DNA from: Maribacter sedimenticola
GTDB taxonomy: Bacteria; Bacteroidota; Bacteroidia; Flavobacteriales; Flavobacteriaceae
NCBI RefSeq assembly: GCF_900188415.1
Contig: NZ_FZNV01000002.1
Location: 477,339 to 541,338, forward strand
Reading direction: 5' to 3'
Length of the DNA: 64,000 nt
Below, piece after piece: positions 1 to 9,387 of this stretch. The notes under the pieces were generated by a model that saw only the letters and a list, made by a program, of their open reading frames with translations, ran no database searches and was not told the origin of the DNA. The position numbers and the translations under genes were made by a program. The stretch's first letter is position 1. Each line of letters opens with the position of its first letter.

Positions 1-2
1 AG

Positions 3-620
3 ATCAAGGATCAAAAGAGAGGTGGGCTTCTTTCTTCATCTTTTGTATTGTCCATTTTTCTAATTGCCAATGGTGTCAACTCCATTTTTGGGGGTTTTGA
101 GACATCGTATCATATAGAGCTTACACGTCATTTTTTCAGGCAGTATCTTTATGCGTTAATGGTAGGTCTTATTTTGGCCATTTTAATAATCCTTGGTTTT
201 GTGGCCTTTGTATATTTTGAATTTTACGTACTGGGCTATTTATCGGAATTTGCAGCAAGGCAAGGAGGATACATTCTTGGTGAAGAGGAAGTAGTAGGTG
301 TCCAAATTGCAAAAGTGTTATTTTTTATTGTTCTATCGTACTTTACTACGGCAATCTTATATTATTTTGGAACCAGGGAAGGAAAGCAAGCTAGGTTTTT
401 TTCCTTTGGAGCATTAATGACAACCATTCTTTTTTTAATCACTTCATATTTGTTCGGTATTTATGTAGAGAAATTTGCACGGTATAATGAATTATATGGG
501 GCGTTGGGAGGTTTATTGATATTAATGGTATACATCTGGTTAAATTCCAATATATTGCTGTTGGGGTTTGAGCTTAATGCCTCCCTGAATACACTTAGAA
601 AAATCACAAGAAAAGAATGA
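3..620 (+). CDS. YihY/BrkB-family inner-membrane protein, 5'-truncated by the window
   Basis: The reading frame is open from base 3, so the N-terminal part lies left of the window; about 205 C-terminal residues are visible. Four strongly hydrophobic segments are present (near visible residues 50-75, 110-128, 133-155 and 165-190). The first visible part carries a short loop with the asparagine and glycine residues typical of YihY/virulence factor BrkB proteins, and the last segment ends in the usual pattern of leucines followed by GFELNA. The family is a polytopic inner-membrane protein, once wrongly called RNase BN, with no settled biochemical role. The stop overlaps the ATG of the next gene by 4 bases, which suggests translational coupling. 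Family assignment is fairly secure; function is not known. Confidence 0.85.
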   Translation: MKDQKRGGLLSSSFVLSIFLIANGVNSIFGGFETSYHIELTRHFFRQYLYALMVGLILAILIILGFVAFVYFEFYVLGYLSEFAARQGGYILGEEEVVGVQIAKVLFFIVLSYFTTAILYYFGTREGKQARFFSFGALMTTILFLITSYLFGIYVEKFARYNELYGALGGLLILMVYIWLNSNILLLGFELNASLNTLRKITRKE

Positions 621-1057
621 GAGACCTAATTATAAAGTTTAGTTACCTATGTATAATAATGTGTACGGTAAGTGCATACGGTCAATCCGTATTTGGTAAA
701 TGGAAAACCATAGATGATCGTACCGGATTACCAAAAGGGGTCATAGAAATTTATGAAAAGGACGGTTTAATGTATGGTAAGGTCATTAAAATATTGGAAG
801 AAGGTAAAGAGGGGGTAACCTGTGTTAAATGCGATGGGGAGTTAAAGGATAAACCGGTAGAGGGCATGGAAATTATTACGGCAGGAGAACGAAATGATGA
901 TGGGGAGTGGAAAGGTAAAAGGCTTTTTGACCCAGAACAGGCCATGACATTCAGGTTTAAGATTTGGTTGAATCCTGATAATTCAGATGAATTGAAGGTA
1001 AGGGGGTATTTGGCCTTTATCTATAGGACGCAAACTTGGGTCCGCGTAGAGGGGTAA
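617..1057 (+). CDS. DUF2147 family secreted protein
   Basis: This 146-residue protein starts with a short basic stretch and a hydrophobic segment ending near AYGQ (about residues 1-23), a likely Sec signal peptide, so the mature protein is probably periplasmic. The rest matches DUF2147 in length and pattern: an opening GKWKTIDD, a central GKV element, two cysteines about three residues apart near residue 70 (CVKC), and a closing GYLAFIYRTQTWVRV. Proteins of this family are small beta-rich periplasmic proteins of unknown role. The ATG overlaps the stop of the YihY gene (ATGA) and priA follows 5 bases later, so the three genes probably share a transcript. Confidence 0.8.
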   Translation: MRDLIIKFSYLCIIMCTVSAYGQSVFGKWKTIDDRTGLPKGVIEIYEKDGLMYGKVIKILEEGKEGVTCVKCDGELKDKPVEGMEIITAGERNDDGEWKGKRLFDPEQAMTFRFKIWLNPDNSDELKVRGYLAFIYRTQTWVRVEG

Positions 1058-1062
1058 TTGGT

Positions 1063-3519
1063 ATGGCAAACTTTATCAATGTCATATTGCCCATTCCGTT
1101 AGAGCGTCTATTTACATATAGTATTACAAGTGAAGAAGCTGGTTTGTTAAAGCCTGGTATGCGTGTTGCGGTACCTTTTGGCAAATCAAAAATTTATACA
1201 GGTTTGGTATATAGTATACACCAAGACCCGCCACAAGCCTATGAAGCTAAGGAGATTCACCAGCTTTTAGATGATTATCCTATTGTACATGATACACAGT
1301 TAAAACATTGGGAATGGATAGCTTCATATTACATGTGCACATTGGGGGAAGTGGTGCGCAGTGCACTGCCAAGTGCATTTTTGTTGGAAAGTGAAACCTT
1401 GGTACTCCGTAATACGGCTTATGAGATTGATGAAAATGATTTGCTGGACGATGAATTTTTAGTGTTCGAGGCATTGCAGCATCAATCTGTCCTTAAGGTT
1501 CAAGAAGTTTCTGCCATTGTGGAACGGAAAAACATTTTGCCCGTCCTAGAACGGTTATTGGCCAAAAAAGTCATTGTGCTTAAAGAAGAGGTATATGAAC
1601 AATATAAACCTAAGTTGGTCCGCTATGTTCGGTTAGGTTCCCAGTATACAACGGATGAGAAATTAGAGGCCCTATTACATACCTTAAATAGGGCACCTAA
1701 ACAAAGCCAAGTTGTACTCACTTTATTTCAATTACAGGGAAGTACCGGAAAACCAATAAAGGTTTCCGAGCTGGAAAAATCGAGCAACACTTCAAAAGCT
1801 ATTATTAAATCTTTGGTGGACAAGGCTATTCTAGAGGAATATTATATAAAAACCGATAGGGTAAACTATGATGGTGGTACGGAGCATGTTGATAGTAAAG
1901 CGCTGAACGAGTATCAGGAACAAGCCTTGCTGGATATTAAAGCATCTTTTCAAGAAGATAAGGTCACGTTGCTGAAAGGAGTAACATCTTCCGGTAAAAC
2001 CGAGGTATATGTAAAGCTCTTGGAGGAATGTTTGGAAAAAGGTCTTCAAGCATTGTATCTGTTACCGGAAATTGCCTTGACTACCCAGTTGATAAGCAGG
2101 CTACAGGAATATTTTGGTGATAAGATTGCAATATATCATTCTAAATATAATGTTCAGGAGCGGGTAGAAGTATGGCAGAATGTATTGCAGGGCAAGCCAA
2201 AGGCGCAATTGGTCATTGGGGCTAGATCGGCCATGTTTCTACCTTTTGGCAAATTAGGTTTGGTAGTTGTAGATGAAGAGCATGAGGGATCCTTTAAGCA
2301 ATTTGATCCGGCTCCCAGATATCATGCGCGTGATGCTGCTATAGTGCTTGGCCTTATGCACAAGGCAAATGTACTTTTGGGTTCGGCAACCCCTAGTATA
2401 GAAAGTTATTTTAATGCACAGTCACATAAATATGGCTATGCGGAAATTACGAGAAGATATGGCAATGTGCTCATGCCGGATATGGAGCTTGTGGATATAA
2501 AGGAAGCAACCCGTAAAAAGCGGATGAAAGGACATTTTTCTGAACAACTGTTCGTGGGTATAGATGAAACCCTAAACGAAGGCGGTCAAATCATTTTGTT
2601 CCAGAACAGAAGGGGTTTTGCCCCTTTGCTGGAATGTTTAACATGTGGCCATACGCCTCAATGTCCCAATTGTGATGTAAGCTTGACCTATCATCAATAC
2701 AGAAACCAGTTGCGCTGCCATTATTGTGGACATCATACCGCTTTACCAGAAAGTTGTTTTGCATGCGGTAGTCCAGAATTGGATACCAAAGGTTTTGGTA
2801 CGGAACAGATAGAAAAAGAGGTTTCTGCATTATTTCCCAGCGCAAAGGTTGGCCGTATGGATCTGGATACTACCCGCGGAAAACATGGGTACGAAAAAAT
2901 AATAACAGCTTTTGAACAACAGGAATTGGATATTTTGGTAGGTACGCAAATGTTGACCAAGGGTCTGGATTTTAGGAATGTGAGCTTGGTAGGTGTTATG
3001 AATGCGGATTCCTTATTGAATTTCCCGGATTATAGGGCCCACGAGCGTACATATCAATTATTGACCCAAGTTTCAGGAAGGGCTGGACGAACGAAAAAGC
3101 GGGGTAAGGTCCTTATACAGACCTATAATCCCTACCATCAAATTTTAAAGCAGGTTACCACGGGCGATTATGAAAATATGTATGCGGAACAGCTGTATGA
3201 AAGGGGGCAATTTAAGTATCCGCCAATATGTAGGATCATTAAGGTCACGTTTAAACATAAAAACTACAATGTAATCAATGAGGCTGCAGATTGGTTTGCT
3301 GGGGCGTTACGATCAAATTTTGGAGGAACGGTCTTGGGTCCGGAGTATCCGCCTGTTGCCAGGATAAGAAATCAATATTTAAAGCATATTATTGTAAAGG
3401 TGCATAGTGGGGAATCCTTGGCAAGGACTAAAGCCAATATTAGGCGCATAGAAACATCCTTTAAGGCGGTATCCATGTACCGTAGTGTACGGGTAATTTA
3501 TAATGTAGACCATATATAA
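1063..3519 (+). CDS. priA: Primosomal protein N' (replication restart helicase PriA)
   Basis: PriA is a 3'-to-5' DNA helicase that recognises stalled forks and reloads the replicative helicase. The 818-residue protein has the full architecture: an N-terminal 3'-DNA-binding domain (MANFINVILPIPLERLFTYS, about 1-100), a helicase core with Walker A GVTSSGKT near residue 306 and the DEEH box near residue 404, two CxxC pairs plus further cysteines around residues 525-570 that bind two zinc ions, and a conserved C-terminal helicase half (GTQMLTKGLDF, SQVSGRAGR-like QVSGRAGR). I chose the ATG at 1063 over an in-frame TTG at 1036, because the protein family begins at this methionine and the earlier start would run into the DUF2147 gene. 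A strong hairpin follows the stop. Confidence 0.97.
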   Translation: MANFINVILPIPLERLFTYSITSEEAGLLKPGMRVAVPFGKSKIYTGLVYSIHQDPPQAYEAKEIHQLLDDYPIVHDTQLKHWEWIASYYMCTLGEVVRSALPSAFLLESETLVLRNTAYEIDENDLLDDEFLVFEALQHQSVLKVQEVSAIVERKNILPVLERLLAKKVIVLKEEVYEQYKPKLVRYVRLGSQYTTDEKLEALLHTLNRAPKQSQVVLTLFQLQGSTGKPIKVSELEKSSNTSKAIIKSLVDKAILEEYYIKTDRVNYDGGTEHVDSKALNEYQEQALLDIKASFQEDKVTLLKGVTSSGKTEVYVKLLEECLEKGLQALYLLPEIALTTQLISRLQEYFGDKIAIYHSKYNVQERVEVWQNVLQGKPKAQLVIGARSAMFLPFGKLGLVVVDEEHEGSFKQFDPAPRYHARDAAIVLGLMHKANVLLGSATPSIESYFNAQSHKYGYAEITRRYGNVLMPDMELVDIKEATRKKRMKGHFSEQLFVGIDETLNEGGQIILFQNRRGFAPLLECLTCGHTPQCPNCDVSLTYHQYRNQLRCHYCGHHTALPESCFACGSPELDTKGFGTEQIEKEVSALFPSAKVGRMDLDTTRGKHGYEKIITAFEQQELDILVGTQMLTKGLDFRNVSLVGVMNADSLLNFPDYRAHERTYQLLTQVSGRAGRTKKRGKVLIQTYNPYHQILKQVTTGDYENMYAEQLYERGQFKYPPICRIIKVTFKHKNYNVINEAADWFAGALRSNFGGTVLGPEYPPVARIRNQYLKHIIVKVHSGESLARTKANIRRIETSFKAVSMYRSVRVIYNVDHI

Positions 3520-3523
3520 TATA

Positions 3524-3550
3524 AAAAGACCGCTGTTAGGCGGTCTTTTA
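3524..3550. terminator. Bidirectional intrinsic terminator between priA and the LytTR regulator
   Basis: A perfect 10-bp stem, AAAAGACCGC at 3524-3533 and GCGGTCTTTT at 3540-3549, closes a six-base loop. The A-rich and T-rich arms allow it to stop both priA (plus strand, ends 3519) and the convergent regulator gene (minus strand, ends 3573). Confidence 0.85.
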
Positions 3551-3572
3551 AAGTAGAATTATCTCATATTTC

Positions 3573-4265
3573 TTATACGTTACTTAGCGCTTCGGCCAAT
3601 TCTGTTTTTTTGTTTCTGCTCAGTGGTATTGATCTACCGCTAACCTCAACATTTTTACTGTTGAATTTTTCAACCTTCTCTAGGTTAATGATATAAGACT
3701 TGTGTATTCTTAAAAACTTGTCTTCCGGCAATTGCTTTTCAAAAGATTTCATTGTTGATAAGATTACGATATTTGCCTCATCGGTTACTAGTTTTATATA
3801 GTCGCCAAGTGCTTCTATCCACTTAATATCATTTAATATAACCTTTCTTTTCTTAAGGTTGCTCTTTACGAAAATGTGTTCTTCATCTTCGTTCACGCGA
3901 TGCATTTGTTCATAATTTGCAACCGCTCTTTTCACAGATGCATCAAAGCGTGCCATGGTAATGGGTTTATGTAAATAATCCGTTACATCATAGTCAAATG
4001 CTTTTAGTGCATAATCTGGTTTTCCGGTAATCAATATTACCTGAGGACTGTTTTCTAGGGACTCGAGTAGGTCGAATCCTGTGATAATTGGCATTTCAAC
4101 ATCAAGAAAAATAAGGTCGATCTCATGGTTCTTGATTCCATTTTTTGCTTCGATAGCATTGCTGTATTCTGCTACCATAGTTAAATTAGGATGATTGTTT
4201 ACCAACTTTGCTACGGCCATCCTTTGCATGGACGAATCGTCAACGATGATACTTCTTAACTTCAT
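3573..4265 (-). CDS. LytTR-type DNA-binding response regulator (LytR/AlgR family)
   Basis: This 230-residue protein has an N-terminal receiver domain (about 1-120) and a C-terminal LytTR DNA-binding domain (about 128-225). The receiver shows the acidic pair near residues 9-10, the predicted phosphoacceptor Asp55 in IFLDVEMP, and the conserved lysine in LHKPI near residue 102. The LytTR part shows IKWIEALGDYIKL and FLRIHKSYIINL, typical of the family. It therefore probably activates or represses target genes after phosphorylation. No LytS/YehU-type histidine kinase is encoded next to it in this window, so its partner is unknown. It stands alone, convergent with priA and divergent from rpsF. 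Confidence 0.93.
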   Translation of the reverse strand: MKLRSIIVDDSSMQRMAVAKLVNNHPNLTMVAEYSNAIEAKNGIKNHEIDLIFLDVEMPIITGFDLLESLENSPQVILITGKPDYALKAFDYDVTDYLHKPITMARFDASVKRAVANYEQMHRVNEDEEHIFVKSNLKKRKVILNDIKWIEALGDYIKLVTDEANIVILSTMKSFEKQLPEDKFLRIHKSYIINLEKVEKFNSKNVEVSGRSIPLSRNKKTELAEALSNV

Positions 4266-4465
4266 AAGGGCTGATTTGTGGGGTTAAATCATCGACAAAT
4301 AACCGAAAAAACCTGTTGAACTACAACAAAAGATGTGAACAATGCAGTGTTGATCGTGTACTTGGTAATGATCATATGTTTAAGATTTGGTTTATTTTTT
4401 TAATGTTGTTACCATTCAATAACGAAGAATATTCACATTTCTTATAATTATTTTAAAATAATATC

Positions 4466-4473
4466 TATTTTTG
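4466..4473 (+). promoter_or_regulatory. Putative -7 element of the rpsF operon
   Basis: TATTTTTG matches the Bacteroidota -7 consensus TAnnTTTG and ends 22 bases before the rpsF ATG. I do not see a TTG at the expected upstream distance, so only the -7 half is supported. Confidence 0.5.
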
Positions 4474-4495
4474 CACTCCTTAAAACAAATATAAT

Positions 4496-4840
4496 ATGAA
4501 CCATTACGAAACTGTTTTCATTTTGAATCCCGTTCTATCTGATGTTCAGATAGAGGAAACAGTTAAGAAATTCGAGGATTTCTTAATTAAGAATGGCGCC
4601 AAAATGGTAGCCAAAGAGAACTGGGGGCTAAAGAAATTAGCTTACCCTATCCAAAACAAGAAGAGTGGATTTTATCACTTGTTCGAATTCACTAGCAACG
4701 GTGAGGTCGTTATGCCTTACGAGCAGGAATTTAGAAGAGATGAACGTGTTATGCGTTTCTTGACCGTTAAATTGGACAAGCACGCCATTGCATGGGCAGA
4801 AAAAAGAAGAACAAGAAACAAAAAAACCGCTAAAGCTTAA
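4496..4840 (+). CDS. rpsF: 30S ribosomal protein S6
   Basis: S6 binds the central domain of 16S rRNA next to S18 in the small subunit platform. The 114-residue product begins [16 protein letters not shown], shows the compact alpha/beta S6 pattern with the [16 protein letters not shown] element near residues 42-58, and ends in a basic tail, all usual for the family. It is the first gene of a three-gene ribosomal operon; rpsR starts 5 bases after its stop. Unlike many Proteobacteria, there is no ssb or priB gene between rpsF and rpsR. Confidence 0.98.
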   Translation: MNHYETVFILNPVLSDVQIEETVKKFEDFLIKNGAKMVAKENWGLKKLAYPIQNKKSGFYHLFEFTSNGEVVMPYEQEFRRDERVMRFLTVKLDKHAIAWAEKRRTRNKKTAKA

Positions 4841-4845
4841 GTATT

Positions 4846-5142
4846 ATGGCAACATTACAACAACAGGCAAAAGGAAAGAAAGATGGGGAGATCAGGTATC
4901 TAACTCCATTGAACATTGAGACCAACACAAAAAAGAAGTATTGTCGTTTTAAAAAATCCGGTATTAAGTACGTGGATTATAAGGATGCGGATTTTTTATT
5001 GAAGTTGGTAAACGAGCAAGGTAAATTACTACCTAGAAGACTTACAGGAACTTCGTTGAAGTATCAAAGAAAAGTAGCCCAAGCGGTAAAAAGAGCTCGT
5101 CATTTGGCGTTAATGCCATATGTTGCTGATTTATTAAAATAA
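4846..5142 (+). CDS. rpsR: 30S ribosomal protein S18
   Basis: This 98-residue basic protein is S18, the partner of S6 on the 30S platform. The core [20 protein letters not shown] and the motif [20 protein letters not shown] are diagnostic. Length is slightly above the E. coli protein because of an N-terminal extension, as is common in Bacteroidota. It lies between rpsF and rplI with 5-base and 13-base gaps and is surely cotranscribed with them. Confidence 0.98.
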   Translation: MATLQQQAKGKKDGEIRYLTPLNIETNTKKKYCRFKKSGIKYVDYKDADFLLKLVNEQGKLLPRRLTGTSLKYQRKVAQAVKRARHLALMPYVADLLK

Positions 5143-5155
5143 TAAGAAAAGTATC

Positions 5156-5608
5156 ATGGAGCTTATATTAAAAGAAGACGTACAGAATTTAGGTTTTAAA
5201 GACGATATAGTAAATGTTAAGAACGGATATGGAAGAAATTTCCTTATTCCTCAAGGCTTGGCCGCTATGGCTACTACATCGGCTAAGAAAGTTTTGGCAG
5301 AAAACCTAAAGCAAAGAGCACACAAAGAGAAAAAAGTAATTGATGCCGCCAAAAAGACAGAAGAGGCATTAAAGGCTTTGGAATTGAAGATAACTGCTAA
5401 AACAGGAGCTGCAGATAAATTGTTTGGTTCTGTAACTAACGGTGATTTGGCAGATGCACTTGGAAAAGAAGGGCATGAAATCGATAAAAAATTCATTAGC
5501 ATCTTGGGTGGTGCGGTTAAAAGAACCGGACCATATAATGCACAGATCAGATTACACCGTGAGGTTATCGTTGATTTTGGATTTGAAGTTGTTGCCGAGA
5601 AAAAGTAA
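5156..5608 (+). CDS. rplI: 50S ribosomal protein L9
   Basis: L9 binds 23S rRNA through its N-terminal domain and reaches across the ribosome with a long helix. The 150-residue product starts MELILKEDVQNLGFKDDIV and has the N-terminal signature GYGRNFLIPQGLA (about 24-36), a charged connecting helix (about 40-75) and the globular C-terminal domain ending in VIVDFGFEVV. It closes the rpsF-rpsR-rplI operon and is followed by a perfect palindromic terminator. Confidence 0.98.
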   Translation: MELILKEDVQNLGFKDDIVNVKNGYGRNFLIPQGLAAMATTSAKKVLAENLKQRAHKEKKVIDAAKKTEEALKALELKITAKTGAADKLFGSVTNGDLADALGKEGHEIDKKFISILGGAVKRTGPYNAQIRLHREVIVDFGFEVVAEKK

Positions 5609-5630
5609 TAACAAGATTTGTTAATAATTT

Positions 5631-5662
5631 AAAAAGAGCTATGCATGCATAGCTCTTTTTTT
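5631..5662 (+). terminator. Intrinsic terminator of the rpsF-rpsR-rplI operon
   Basis: Bases 5631-5660 form a perfect 30-base palindrome (arms begin AAAAAGAGCT and end AGCTCTTTTT) and are followed by more T residues. It lies 23 bases after the rplI stop. Confidence 0.9.
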
Positions 5663-5668
5663 TATGCT

Positions 5669-5676
5669 TATTTTTG
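5669..5676 (+). promoter_or_regulatory. Putative -7 element of the Oar-like TonB receptor gene
   Basis: TATTTTTG matches TAnnTTTG, directly after the ribosomal operon terminator and 34 bases before the receptor ATG. No convincing -33 TTG is present. Confidence 0.4.
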
Positions 5677-5710
5677 GCCGATAACTCATAACCACCTCAA
5701 AACTAATTTT

Positions 5711-8700
5711 ATGAAAAAACAAGTATTGTTTCAACTGTTATTTTTGATACTAACAGTAACAAGTTACGCTCAGGTTACGACCTCCAACATTAGGGGTTTG
5801 GTCGTAGATGATCAAAAGGAGCCTTTGTTTGGCGCCAATATTGTAGCGGTCCATACTCCAACGGGAACAAAGTATGGTTCCATTACAAATGAAGATGGTA
5901 GATTCAATTTATTAAACCTCCGTGTAGGCGGTCCCTATATATTGGAAATTACATATGTTGGTTTTAAGACCTATACCCTAAATGATGTCTATTTATCCTT
6001 GGGCCAAACATTTAATGTAGATACCCAGTTAACTAGCGAAAGTCAATCCTTGGACGAGGTGACCGTAGTATCTGATCGTTCAGGGACTTTTAATAGTGAT
6101 AGGACAGGGGCAGAGACCAATGTGGGCAGAAGGGAGCTGACACGTTTGCCTACAATTACCAGACCAGCACAGGATTTTACAAGATTGGAACCAACGGCCA
6201 GCGGTAATTCTTTTGGGGGTAGAAACGATCAGTTCAATAATTTTTCGTTGGACGGTGCCATATTCAATAACCCATTTGGATTAGATGCGGCAACACCTGG
6301 CGGCCAGACAGATTCTCAACCTATTTCCTTGGATGCCATAGACCAAATACAGGTTTCTACTGCACCATATGACGTTACACAGTCAGGTTTCACCGGAGCA
6401 TCCGTTAATGCGGTAACAAAAAGTGGATCTAATGAATTCCATGGTACTGCCTATGGTTTTTTTAGAAATGAGGATATGACCGGGGGCAAGGTAAAAGGAG
6501 AAGATGTTGTTAAACCAAAATTGGAACAAAATCAATATGGTGTAAGTATAGGTGGCCCTATTATAAAAAACAAACTATTCTTTTTTGCCAATTTTGAAAA
6601 AGATGATAGAACAGATTTAGGAACCAATGGTTGGGTGCCTAATACAGGTTCTGGTGCAATTAACGAATCTAGGGTGTTAGAGAGCGACTTAATTGCAGTG
6701 AGAGATCAATTATTGGCAGTTGGTTATGATCCCGGTGCATATGAAGGTTTTGTGCATAAGGCAGAGTCTACAAAGGGTTTGCTTAAATTAGACTGGAATA
6801 TTGATGATAACAATAGATTGGCGGTCATTTATAATTTCTTGAACGCCAGTAAGGAAAAGCCGGCGCACCCTACTGCTATTCAGTTTAGAGGGCCAAGTGC
6901 CAATACGCTTCAATTCCAGAACTCCGGTTATGAGATCAACAATGAATTAAAATCGGTTCAAATTGAATTGAACAGTACCCTATCGGAAACTGCTACGAAT
7001 AAATTACAGGTAGGGTATACCCATTTCAACGACTATAGAAATCCATTTTCCACTCCAGCGCCATCAATTAATATATCCAAGGATGGTTCTAATTACATTA
7101 TTGCGGGTCATGAACCGTTTTCCGCAAATAACAGATTGGATCAAAAAGTATTTCAGGTAACGAACAATCTTAATTTCTATAAGGGCGATCATACCTATAC
7201 TGTAGGTTTTTCGTTGGAAAAATTTATGTTCGACAATTCATTTAACCTTACTGCTTATGGTTTTGATTTGTTCGGTAGTGTGGATATAGCAGATTTCGAT
7301 GCAACCACATATGACTTTGCAGGCCCGCTATCAACCTTTAACGCAAATAATAGTGTTCCGGATGGTGAAGGTTGGGCACTGGCAGAAACCAATGTGGGTC
7401 AATTGGCATTTTATGTACAAGACGAATGGAACTTGAGTGAAAAGTTCAAGTTGACCTACGGCGTAAGGTTTGATAAGCCTTTGTTTTATGATTCTGCAGA
7501 AAAAGCACAAGATGTTATAGATAGGGCGTTTGTAATTGCAGATCAACCTTATCAAAACCCAAATACAGGAGAAACGGTATTTATTGATAATACCCAAATG
7601 CCAACCAATGATTGGCTGATTTCTCCAAGAGTAGGTTTCAATTATGATGTCTACGGAGATCGTTCATTGCAATTACGTGGTGGGTCAGGATTATTTACAG
7701 GACGTTTCCCATTTGTATGGTTAGGAAACCAAATAGCTGCCCCAGATGTATTTTTCCTTCAGGCTGTAGATCCAGAATATAAATTTCCACAAGTTTGGAG
7801 AACCAACATAGGTGCGGACAAGCGTTTGGATAACGGTCTGGTACTTACTGCTGATGTCTCCTACACCAAAGATATTAATGGTCCCCATGTCCAGAATTGG
7901 GCATTGACGTCCCCTTCCGGTAATTTATCCGGCGTGGATACAAGGGCAATTTATACAGATGCCGATTTATTGAATAGTTTTGGTCTAGGAGCAGGTCCGT
8001 ATGTATTTACCAATTCCAACAAGGGTAGAATTTGGAACGCATCATTAAAAGCTGAGAAAACTTTTGATAACGGTCTGTATACTATGGTGGCTTATAGCTA
8101 TTTGGACGCCAAGGATGTAAATTCTATTGAAGCGGAGATTACATCAGATGCCTTTGTAGGTAACCCAGTGGTCAACGACGCCAATGCAGATGTTCTGGCA
8201 CCTTCAAAATATGGGGATAAGCATAGATTCATTGGTGTGGCCAGTAAAAATTGGACTTATGGCAATGATAAATGGGGGACAACCATTTCAACATTCTTTG
8301 AATATGCACAAGGAGGAAGATTCAACTACACATATGGAGGTGATATTAATGGTGACGGTTCCGGGATCAATGATTTGATCTATGTACCTACACCAGCAGA
8401 AATTGATCAAATGCAATTTTCAGCTGCTGGACAGGGAGCTGCATTCAATAACTATATTGAGCAGGACGATTATTTGAGCGGTAGAAGAGGACAGTATGCA
8501 GAACGCTATGGGGCATTGGCGCCATGGAGAGGTAGATGGGACCTTAAAATTCTTCAGGATTATAAGTTTAATGTATCTGCCACTAAAACAAATACTATAC
8601 AATTCAGTATAGATGTATTGAATATTGGAAATATGATCAGTTCTGAATGGGGCTTGGTGCAACAACCAAATAATATACAGCCGGTTGGTGTATCTGTAGA

Positions 8701-8818
8701 TTCGGATACAAACGTACCTACCTATACATTTAATCCAGATTTAACGGAAACTTTTGGTTATGATGCAAGTCTATTGTCAAGATGGCAAGCCCAATTTGGT
8801 CTACGCTATATTTTTTAA
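5711..8818 (+). CDS. Oar-like TonB-dependent outer-membrane receptor
   Basis: This 1035-residue protein is a TonB-dependent receptor of the OmpA-related (Oar-like) group. It has a signal peptide ending at about residue 21 (VTSYAQ), a carboxypeptidase-like regulatory beta-sandwich (about 25-110, with GLVVDDQKEPLFGANIVA), a plug domain (about 115-240, with NNFSLDGAIFNNPFG and VNAVTKSGSNEFHGTAYGF), and a long beta-barrel ending in aromatic RYIF, as expected of an outer-membrane protein. Such receptors import an unknown ligand using TonB energy; substrate cannot be read from the sequence. There is no SusD-like partner beside it. I placed the start at ATG 5711, since an upstream in-frame start at 5645 would fall inside the ribosomal operon terminator and lacks a signal peptide at its N-terminus. 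Confidence 0.92.
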   Translation: MKKQVLFQLLFLILTVTSYAQVTTSNIRGLVVDDQKEPLFGANIVAVHTPTGTKYGSITNEDGRFNLLNLRVGGPYILEITYVGFKTYTLNDVYLSLGQTFNVDTQLTSESQSLDEVTVVSDRSGTFNSDRTGAETNVGRRELTRLPTITRPAQDFTRLEPTASGNSFGGRNDQFNNFSLDGAIFNNPFGLDAATPGGQTDSQPISLDAIDQIQVSTAPYDVTQSGFTGASVNAVTKSGSNEFHGTAYGFFRNEDMTGGKVKGEDVVKPKLEQNQYGVSIGGPIIKNKLFFFANFEKDDRTDLGTNGWVPNTGSGAINESRVLESDLIAVRDQLLAVGYDPGAYEGFVHKAESTKGLLKLDWNIDDNNRLAVIYNFLNASKEKPAHPTAIQFRGPSANTLQFQNSGYEINNELKSVQIELNSTLSETATNKLQVGYTHFNDYRNPFSTPAPSINISKDGSNYIIAGHEPFSANNRLDQKVFQVTNNLNFYKGDHTYTVGFSLEKFMFDNSFNLTAYGFDLFGSVDIADFDATTYDFAGPLSTFNANNSVPDGEGWALAETNVGQLAFYVQDEWNLSEKFKLTYGVRFDKPLFYDSAEKAQDVIDRAFVIADQPYQNPNTGETVFIDNTQMPTNDWLISPRVGFNYDVYGDRSLQLRGGSGLFTGRFPFVWLGNQIAAPDVFFLQAVDPEYKFPQVWRTNIGADKRLDNGLVLTADVSYTKDINGPHVQNWALTSPSGNLSGVDTRAIYTDADLLNSFGLGAGPYVFTNSNKGRIWNASLKAEKTFDNGLYTMVAYSYLDAKDVNSIEAEITSDAFVGNPVVNDANADVLAPSKYGDKHRFIGVASKNWTYGNDKWGTTISTFFEYAQGGRFNYTYGGDINGDGSGINDLIYVPTPAEIDQMQFSAAGQGAAFNNYIEQDDYLSGRRGQYAERYGALAPWRGRWDLKILQDYKFNVSATKTNTIQFSIDVLNIGNMISSEWGLVQQPNNIQPVGVSVDSDTNVPTYTFNPDLTETFGYDASLLSRWQAQFGLRYIF

Positions 8819-8834
8819 AAAGTGAAATAAAGTT

Positions 8835-8868
8835 AAAAAGCCCTGACAATTCTGTTGGGGCTTTTTAT
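8835..8868 (+). terminator. Intrinsic terminator after the Oar-like receptor gene
   Basis: AAAAAGCCC at 8835-8843 pairs with GGGCTTTTT at 8858-8866, extended inward by a T-G, a G-T and three Watson-Crick pairs around a four-base loop. It sits 16 bases after the receptor stop. Confidence 0.85.
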
Positions 8869-8877
8869 TTTTGCAAT

Positions 8878-9354
8878 ATGAAGTATACAAGACTTACAAA
8901 GGAACAATTGGAAGAATTGCACCAAGAATTCATTAATTTTTTGGCTACACAGTCCATTACGGGAGATGAGTGGGAGAAGATAAAAAAGGATAAGCCAAAA
9001 ATTGCAGAAGAGGAAATAGATATTTTTAGTGATTTGGTGTGGGAAGGAGTGTTGACCAAGGTAGGCTACTTGGAAAATATTTCTAAGGATCAAATGCATT
9101 TGTTTCATCTCACGGATAAAGAAATGAAATTAATTTCGGTCAAAGTAATGAACCCAGAAGTTGACCTCACCACAAAAGAAGGCTTTGGTTGGTTCAAGAA
9201 AAATTGGCAATCGGACTTTGTAGAATACCTTACGGCTTCCAAAGCCTATACCGATGATAAGAACGTAGATAAGTTTTTGTTGCTGCAACAAGGTGCGGTC
9301 ATAACCAAAGGGGAGTTGTACCAATGGTTTGAGAATGTAATTGAACCATCATAA
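8878..9354 (+). CDS. Conserved Flavobacteriia protein of unknown function (probably DUF6495)
   Basis: A 158-residue acidic, soluble protein with no signal peptide or membrane segment. It begins MKYTRLTKEQLEELHQEF, is rich in helix-forming and charged residues, and carries conserved-looking tryptophans (WEKIKKDKP, GFGWFKKNW, YQWFENV). I recall this type of protein lying before hisS in flavobacteria and believe it is DUF6495, but that name is from memory. The start is the ATG at 8878; an in-frame ATG at 8782 would overlap the receptor gene and the terminator. The -7-like TATTTTTG at 8866-8873 lies so close to the ATG that, if used, the message would be almost leaderless. Confidence 0.65.
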   Translation: MKYTRLTKEQLEELHQEFINFLATQSITGDEWEKIKKDKPKIAEEEIDIFSDLVWEGVLTKVGYLENISKDQMHLFHLTDKEMKLISVKVMNPEVDLTTKEGFGWFKKNWQSDFVEYLTASKAYTDDKNVDKFLLLQQGAVITKGELYQWFENVIEPS

Positions 9355-9387
9355 AACTACTTGCATTTATTTATTAGTTCTTCTTCA

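Noticed and set aside
5645-5710. Upstream start that would lengthen the Oar-like receptor
   Set aside because: It lies within the ribosomal operon terminator and precedes the signal peptide that starts at 5711.
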